Positions 59,431-64,000 of a DNA stretch of 64,000 nt are shown here, one piece after another; within the stretch, counting starts at the first letter, position 1; each line of letters starts with the position of its first letter. The position numbers and the translations under genes were made by a program. Source of the DNA: Seriola aureovittata (Eukaryota; Chordata; Actinopteri; Carangiformes; Carangidae); the NCBI RefSeq assembly GCF_021018895.1, contig NC_079369.1, forward strand, positions 5,954,194 to 6,018,193, written 5' to 3'. The notes beneath the pieces were generated by a model. It was given only the letters and a program-made list of their open reading frames with translations. It did not search any database and was not told the DNA's origin.

Positions 59431-61465
59431 TTGCCACAGCCCTCTGATTCAACAGTGGTCTCATTGAAACAAATGAAGGAGCTGTGCTTTTTGAAGCAGT
59501 GGCATTGTCAGTCTGAACATAGCTTTAAAAGATAAAATTTGAAATCTTCTGTATTTGTCTTGTTGTATGTAAATCCCACGAAAAGACCATCACTGTCAAT
59601 ACTGCCTGACCTTTGTAGTCCAAGCCCATTATTTCCTACTAAAGACGTAATTCTTTAGAAGCAGGTCAAGATATATAATTTCATTTTTTTTAAAGGCTCA
59701 GTAATTCCCTAAATCAACTGGAACCTAAACTTTGTCCCTGTTTGTGTTTATGGAGGGTGGCATTTGCAGATGTGCAAAAGCAGGTTTTCCTCAGTTGCCC
59801 AGAATGGTTTTTGCAGAATAAAAATAGTGTTTGGTGATGTTCCGCTGGTTTTAGTTATGTAGAATAGCATTGGCAGTAATTACACTGATGCTCAGTAGTA
59901 GAGTAAAAATGGAAACTGTACCGGCTATAGCTTTAGTGTCATAGCTATTTTAATACACTCATCTAACAATATATTAACAATGTGCTTTGTACAGAAATGT
60001 TAACCTGAATAATAAACGTACTGAATAATTTTGCTTAAATTGTTTATTATGATAACAATTTCTATACAATACAATAATATGCATTAAAACATTTCCTATT
60101 TTTGAAAAATTCATAATTTTTTTTAAATAAAAAATTAAAGAATGGCTTCATGTTCAACAGATCCATAAAAAGTCCAAAATAAAAAAAAAACATTTACTTC
60201 TGAAATACATACAGTAACACATTTATTGAAACACTGATAGGAAGGGTATTTTTTTGGTGTTTGAATTTATAAAAAAAATTATTAAATGATTAATAGATTA
60301 GCAAACCTATGTGGAGTTGTGGCATATAATTTTAGTGTGTACAGTTGTGTGTGTGTATGTGAGTGTGACATATCTAATCTAAGGTAAGGAGAATTGATTT
60401 CTGAGATGCAGCAGTAATTACATCTCATGAGAACAAATGGATTGGAGGAAGGACAGGCACTGTGGGCTGGTCAGAATGTGAAGAAAAATAACTGCAAACC
60501 ATTTTTTAACAGCTGTGACAATCAAGGTCACATCTTCAGCAGTGTGAAACCAAGCAGACTGACTAATCAAGACTCTTCGAGGGTTAAGATTTGCCACATT
60601 ATTGGAGGAACATGGGAGGTTATGAAATCATCAGTTATCTAACCTCTACAGGGGACAGCTGTATGATGGAACTAGAGCTCCCCAGAGTTTCAGGGGTTAG
60701 CTGACCACAGATAATGTTCCCAGGGACACAACAATGACTGCACTACAAAAGGTTTCAACACATATTGAAGCATTTTGAAATATTGGTACAACACAGACTC
60801 AAGTTTGGATTGAAAATACCTTGAATTTTCAAATGAAAGAAGAGCCAAGACAATTTCTTGTGAAATCAAATGTCCTTCACTCATTCTAAACAATCTGAAA
60901 AATTATATTTTAGCAAGATGTTTAAAGGCTTCAAAGAACATTCTGGTCAGCTCCAATTTTTCAGTTTGCCGGTGTCAGCAATAAAACTTTCTGGCTTGCA
61001 TTTCTGATTTCTAAAAATGCGTTGTGTTTAGGCAACTACAAATGCTTTCGTAAAGCCTCAGGAGGGGTGCTTGAAACATGAAATATTGGCTTGGTAATAC
61101 TTAAACATTGCAAAAAGTAATGTTTTCACCCTCGCAGCTCCTCACGGGTGCCCAACCTCCCAAGCAACCTCAAAATTGCTAGTTATAGGTAAAGGATAGG
61201 GTATCAGGATTCAAGGTAAATATATCCAGAAATCCACCAACAAAACTTCTACACATTTAACTCTCTACTTTGCTATTTCAATGTCAAACTGCTGCCTGTT
61301 GCCAGTTATGTCTCCTTGACATAATCCTTTCAATGTAGCAAATTGCAATTTCTTACTATTTCTAACTATGCATGAAGAACATTATTAGCGTTTTTAGAAA
61401 TTATGCTCATGTCCCAAAATTTCGAGAGATCAGGCTAGACAGAAAATAATCTAAGCCTGTTAAGA
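59431..61465. other. Non-coding stretch, very AT-rich core at 59,980-60,310
   Basis: The core is dominated by A and T runs. No gene was recognised; short frames at 60,427-60,642 and 60,690-60,893 show no domain. Confidence 0.5.
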
Positions 61466-61469
61466 CTGA

Positions 61470-61770
61470 AGACAGAGTGGCTTCAGAGTTGCTGCATCGC
61501 TGGAGAGCTCTCCGGGGCTTTGTCTGCCTACGGTAACCTCGGTGAAACCTCAACGGCCTTCTGAGGGCCCGATGGTCCACAGGAATAGGAAGAAGGAGGC
61601 ACTTGATCGTGCTCTCTAGTTAGCTGTAGAGGGCAAATAGTGGAGGAATGGGTAATTGAAGGCGGTTCATTAGATAGTGATCCAGATCCCCCCAGAGGGC
61701 CAGGGGAAGGCTGGAGGGAATACGGTTCATGCTGGGCAGAGAATTAGATGCAGGATTTGCTGCAGGCTTT
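61470..61770. other. GC-richer unique block, possible conserved element
   Basis: Stands out from AT-rich neighbours and carries no repeat signature. Translation in all frames meets stops and shows no domain I know, so an exon is not supported. A conserved regulatory block is possible. Confidence 0.2.
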
Positions 61771-62779
61771 GGCTCCTCTGGATGAGTCCTTACTCATCAT
61801 ACACTTGAGATAGGCAGGTTCACTTGCTAACACCACTGTAATACTCATATTATTAGTTGAGGAACTACTTGGCAGCTGTGCTTAAATTTCTGCACTGATA
61901 AGGAACTGGAAAGTCAAACTCTTTATCGCAAATTTAATTTCACTGTATTTGCATCTTTTATTTATTTATTTTATTTTTATTTTTTTTACAATAATTAAAC
62001 TTGCTTTTGTTATTCAGTAGCCTACTTCTTTCATGCACGCATGCACACACCTTAATCTGCGAAGCTGCTGAAGAGTTTCCTTACTGGTCCCATGTATTTT
62101 ATATACAATCTAGGACAATTTGATATTCTTTTTTTTTTTTGTTTTTGTTTTCTTGAGTGTTTTATGGTTTTCCATATAGTATACAAACCATACAGCTATA
62201 CATTGACAATACAGTAACACTCACTCGGCTACATAGACCTTGGTGTAAGTACCATGCACTACATCTATTAAATGTTTAAATGCCCAACTACTGCTTTCTC
62301 ATTTGAACTGATCGATTATAAATATCTGTGAGAAAACTGAATACAACACATATAATTCCATTTGTCTGGTTCTACACACTAATTTCTACCTTCTAACGCT
62401 CTCAGGCGTGTCTGGTGAGTGGAGAACCCCACAGAACACCATAAAAAGAAAATGAAGACCCTGGGGCTCATATTGATTACAAAATGATTCAAAGTACCCA
62501 AACCCCGTTTTCTAGAAATATCTTTTATGTCACAAATTCCAAGTTCAACAATCCATTCATCTGTCATCCATATCTTCTATTTAGAATTAAGATACACAGT
62601 GCATTCCTTGTTTATGGATAAAAAATATGTACACATCCCAATAAAAACGCATATTTAGCAAGTAAATTGTATCTATGTATTTAATAAGACTCAAAACAGG
62701 CCTTCCATTCCTTGTAGATTTCATGCATGGTAATTGTGTGTCCCACTGTGGTTCTCCGTCAAGAGATTTTTGAAGAATA

Positions 62780-63075
62780 ATTCAATCTCATGAACACACT
62801 CCTCTTTCTTTATAGCATGCTATTGGCATCTGATGTCACGGTAGATTATTCATGCTCTTATTGTAAGAGGCAGGCATCTTTCAACAAAAACAAGCCTTTG
62901 TTTTGATGGTGGTGTTGGTAGCAATGAACATAAAGCATTCACCATTAAGATAAACTTTGAAAATCAGCCAGGGTAATGATCTTTATTAAATCTGAACAGC
63001 CATGTAAATAATTCCAAGCATAGCTCCACCCATTTTGAACCTGATCCGAGCTCCATTCAGCCAATGTAACTCAAA
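62780..63075. other. Candidate conserved non-coding element
   Basis: Repeat-free stretch with 'ggtagattattcatgctctt', 'ggtaatgatctttattaaat' and 'ccatgtaaataattccaagc', rich in TAAT/ATTA and forkhead-like (TGTAAATA) motifs. Inference only. Confidence 0.25.
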
Positions 63076-63348
63076 ACACATGTGTGGGAGTGCAGGAACG
63101 TCGCAAAGAAAAAAAAGAAAAAGATAAAATATTAATAACAATAATAATAATAGTACATTGTACACAGAAAACATATATGCTGGTGGGTATGAAAAAGAAA
63201 ATGTTTTAATTTATTTTTGTTCTACTCACATTTCTTAAATATTGCTGAAATGATGGCATATTAGTTCTTTCTGTATAAAAAAAAAAAAATCAAACTCTGA
63301 AAGCTTCATGTCCTGAGGACAAAGTCACCACAAGAGAAGAGAGGGGGC

Positions 63349-63374
63349 TAAAAAAAAAAAAAAAAAAAAAAAAA
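63349..63374. repeat. Long A homopolymer
   Basis: An uninterrupted run of about 26 A residues. It could be a retroposon tail, but no tRNA-like head or flanking duplication was found upstream. Confidence 0.9.
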
Positions 63375-64000
63375 TACTGCATTTCCAAGAAAAAGCATCT
63401 GGTCTGTCAATTTATTGACATTAACCAGGTATTACTAGACAGCGTGCTTCATTCTAGTATCATATAGATTAAAGGCAGGGTTCCTGGCTCCATATTCTAC
63501 AATAATCAATGCTGCAATTTTGTGTGGGAGATGTGACATTGTCTGCTTGAGGCGTTGAAACCCAGCCTGCGTCTCCTCTCCTGCTATGCTTCATGGTCTC
63601 ATGCTGCGCTGCTTCTCAGTTGGGCTTTATAGCATCAAAATCCCATCATTTCTACCCCTAATCCTCATTCAGTCAGCAACTGCTGCTTCTTTGCAAAAGG
63701 CAAATGGAATCAGCTGTAGCCATCTCTTCTAGCCTCTAACCACGCCCCTGCTCCTTATGAATCTATTACAAAGGGTTATGCACTAATGGCATTTAGGAAA
63801 GTACTGAATTAAATGTTCACACACCAGGGTAATACAAAGTGGTGCAAACAGGTGCAAAACATGAATTGGAGGAGAGCATTGTCATAGCAACAAAATATGA
63901 CATCAAGCAAAGCCAGCATATAAAACATCCAGTTTTCCTTGTAATGTTTTTTCAAAAAGAAAGGGCACTTTTCTATGCAATTGAGTAGCAGTATCTGCAA

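Noticed and set aside
63349..63374. A26 run considered as a SINE tail
   Set aside because: No Pol III boxes in the preceding 300 bp and no target duplication around it.

Overview
The window looks like ordinary nuclear intergenic or intronic DNA from a bony fish, most likely a spiny-rayed (percomorph) teleost. The reasons are: no long open reading frames on either strand; many dinucleotide and tetranucleotide arrays ((CA)n, (CT)n, (GA)n, (TAGA)n, (ACTC)n); a tRNA-derived SINE; two decayed non-LTR retrotransposons; a Tc1/mariner terminal fragment; and several dispersed repeats that I recognise from memory of teleost genomes. The species and chromosome cannot be determined from the sequence.

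No protein-coding host gene, rRNA, functional tRNA, CRISPR array or bacterial-type operon could be supported. The longest open frames (up to 143 codons) run through microsatellites or dispersed repeats, or have no recognisable domain. The only protein homology I can read is retrotransposon-derived: one LINE on the minus strand at about 26.46-28.76 kb, a second, unrelated LINE on the minus strand at about 42.98-44.65 kb, and a short LINE fragment near 55.1 kb.

Layout. 0-3 kb is unique AT-rich DNA. 3.1-4.6 kb holds a SINE with target-site duplications and copy A of a DNA-transposon-like family. 7.8-11.4 kb holds CA, CT and AT arrays, a LINE-tail fragment, a 'cgatatatcgg'-type repeat and copy B of the same family. 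12.6-14.1 kb is a compositionally distinct GC-richer block. 16.2-16.6 kb is a repeat found again inverted at 59.1-59.4 kb. 18.7-20.06 kb is a large imperfect inverted repeat (arms of about 470-500 bp). 22.3-22.5 kb is copy C of the 4.2/10.9 kb family. 26.5-28.8 kb is LINE 1. 29.5-36.8 kb is a repeat-rich stretch with a Tc1 end, a CA cluster and a (TAGA)n array fused to a LINE tail. 37.97-38.06 kb is a near-perfect 42-bp-arm hairpin resembling a microRNA precursor or a tiny palindromic MITE. 42.2-45.5 kb is a nest of repeats around LINE 2 and a second short hairpin. 46.4-52.2 kb has further arrays and repeat fragments. 52-64 kb is largely unique and contains several stretches that read like conserved non-coding elements.

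The most interesting signals are the 37.97-kb hairpin (42-nt arms, 8-nt loop, two true mismatches and three G:U-compatible changes on the plus strand), the large foldback at 18.7-20.06 kb, and the 29-nt-arm hairpin abutting LINE 2 at 44.66-44.73 kb. Family names from memory are flagged as such; none was confirmed by a search.
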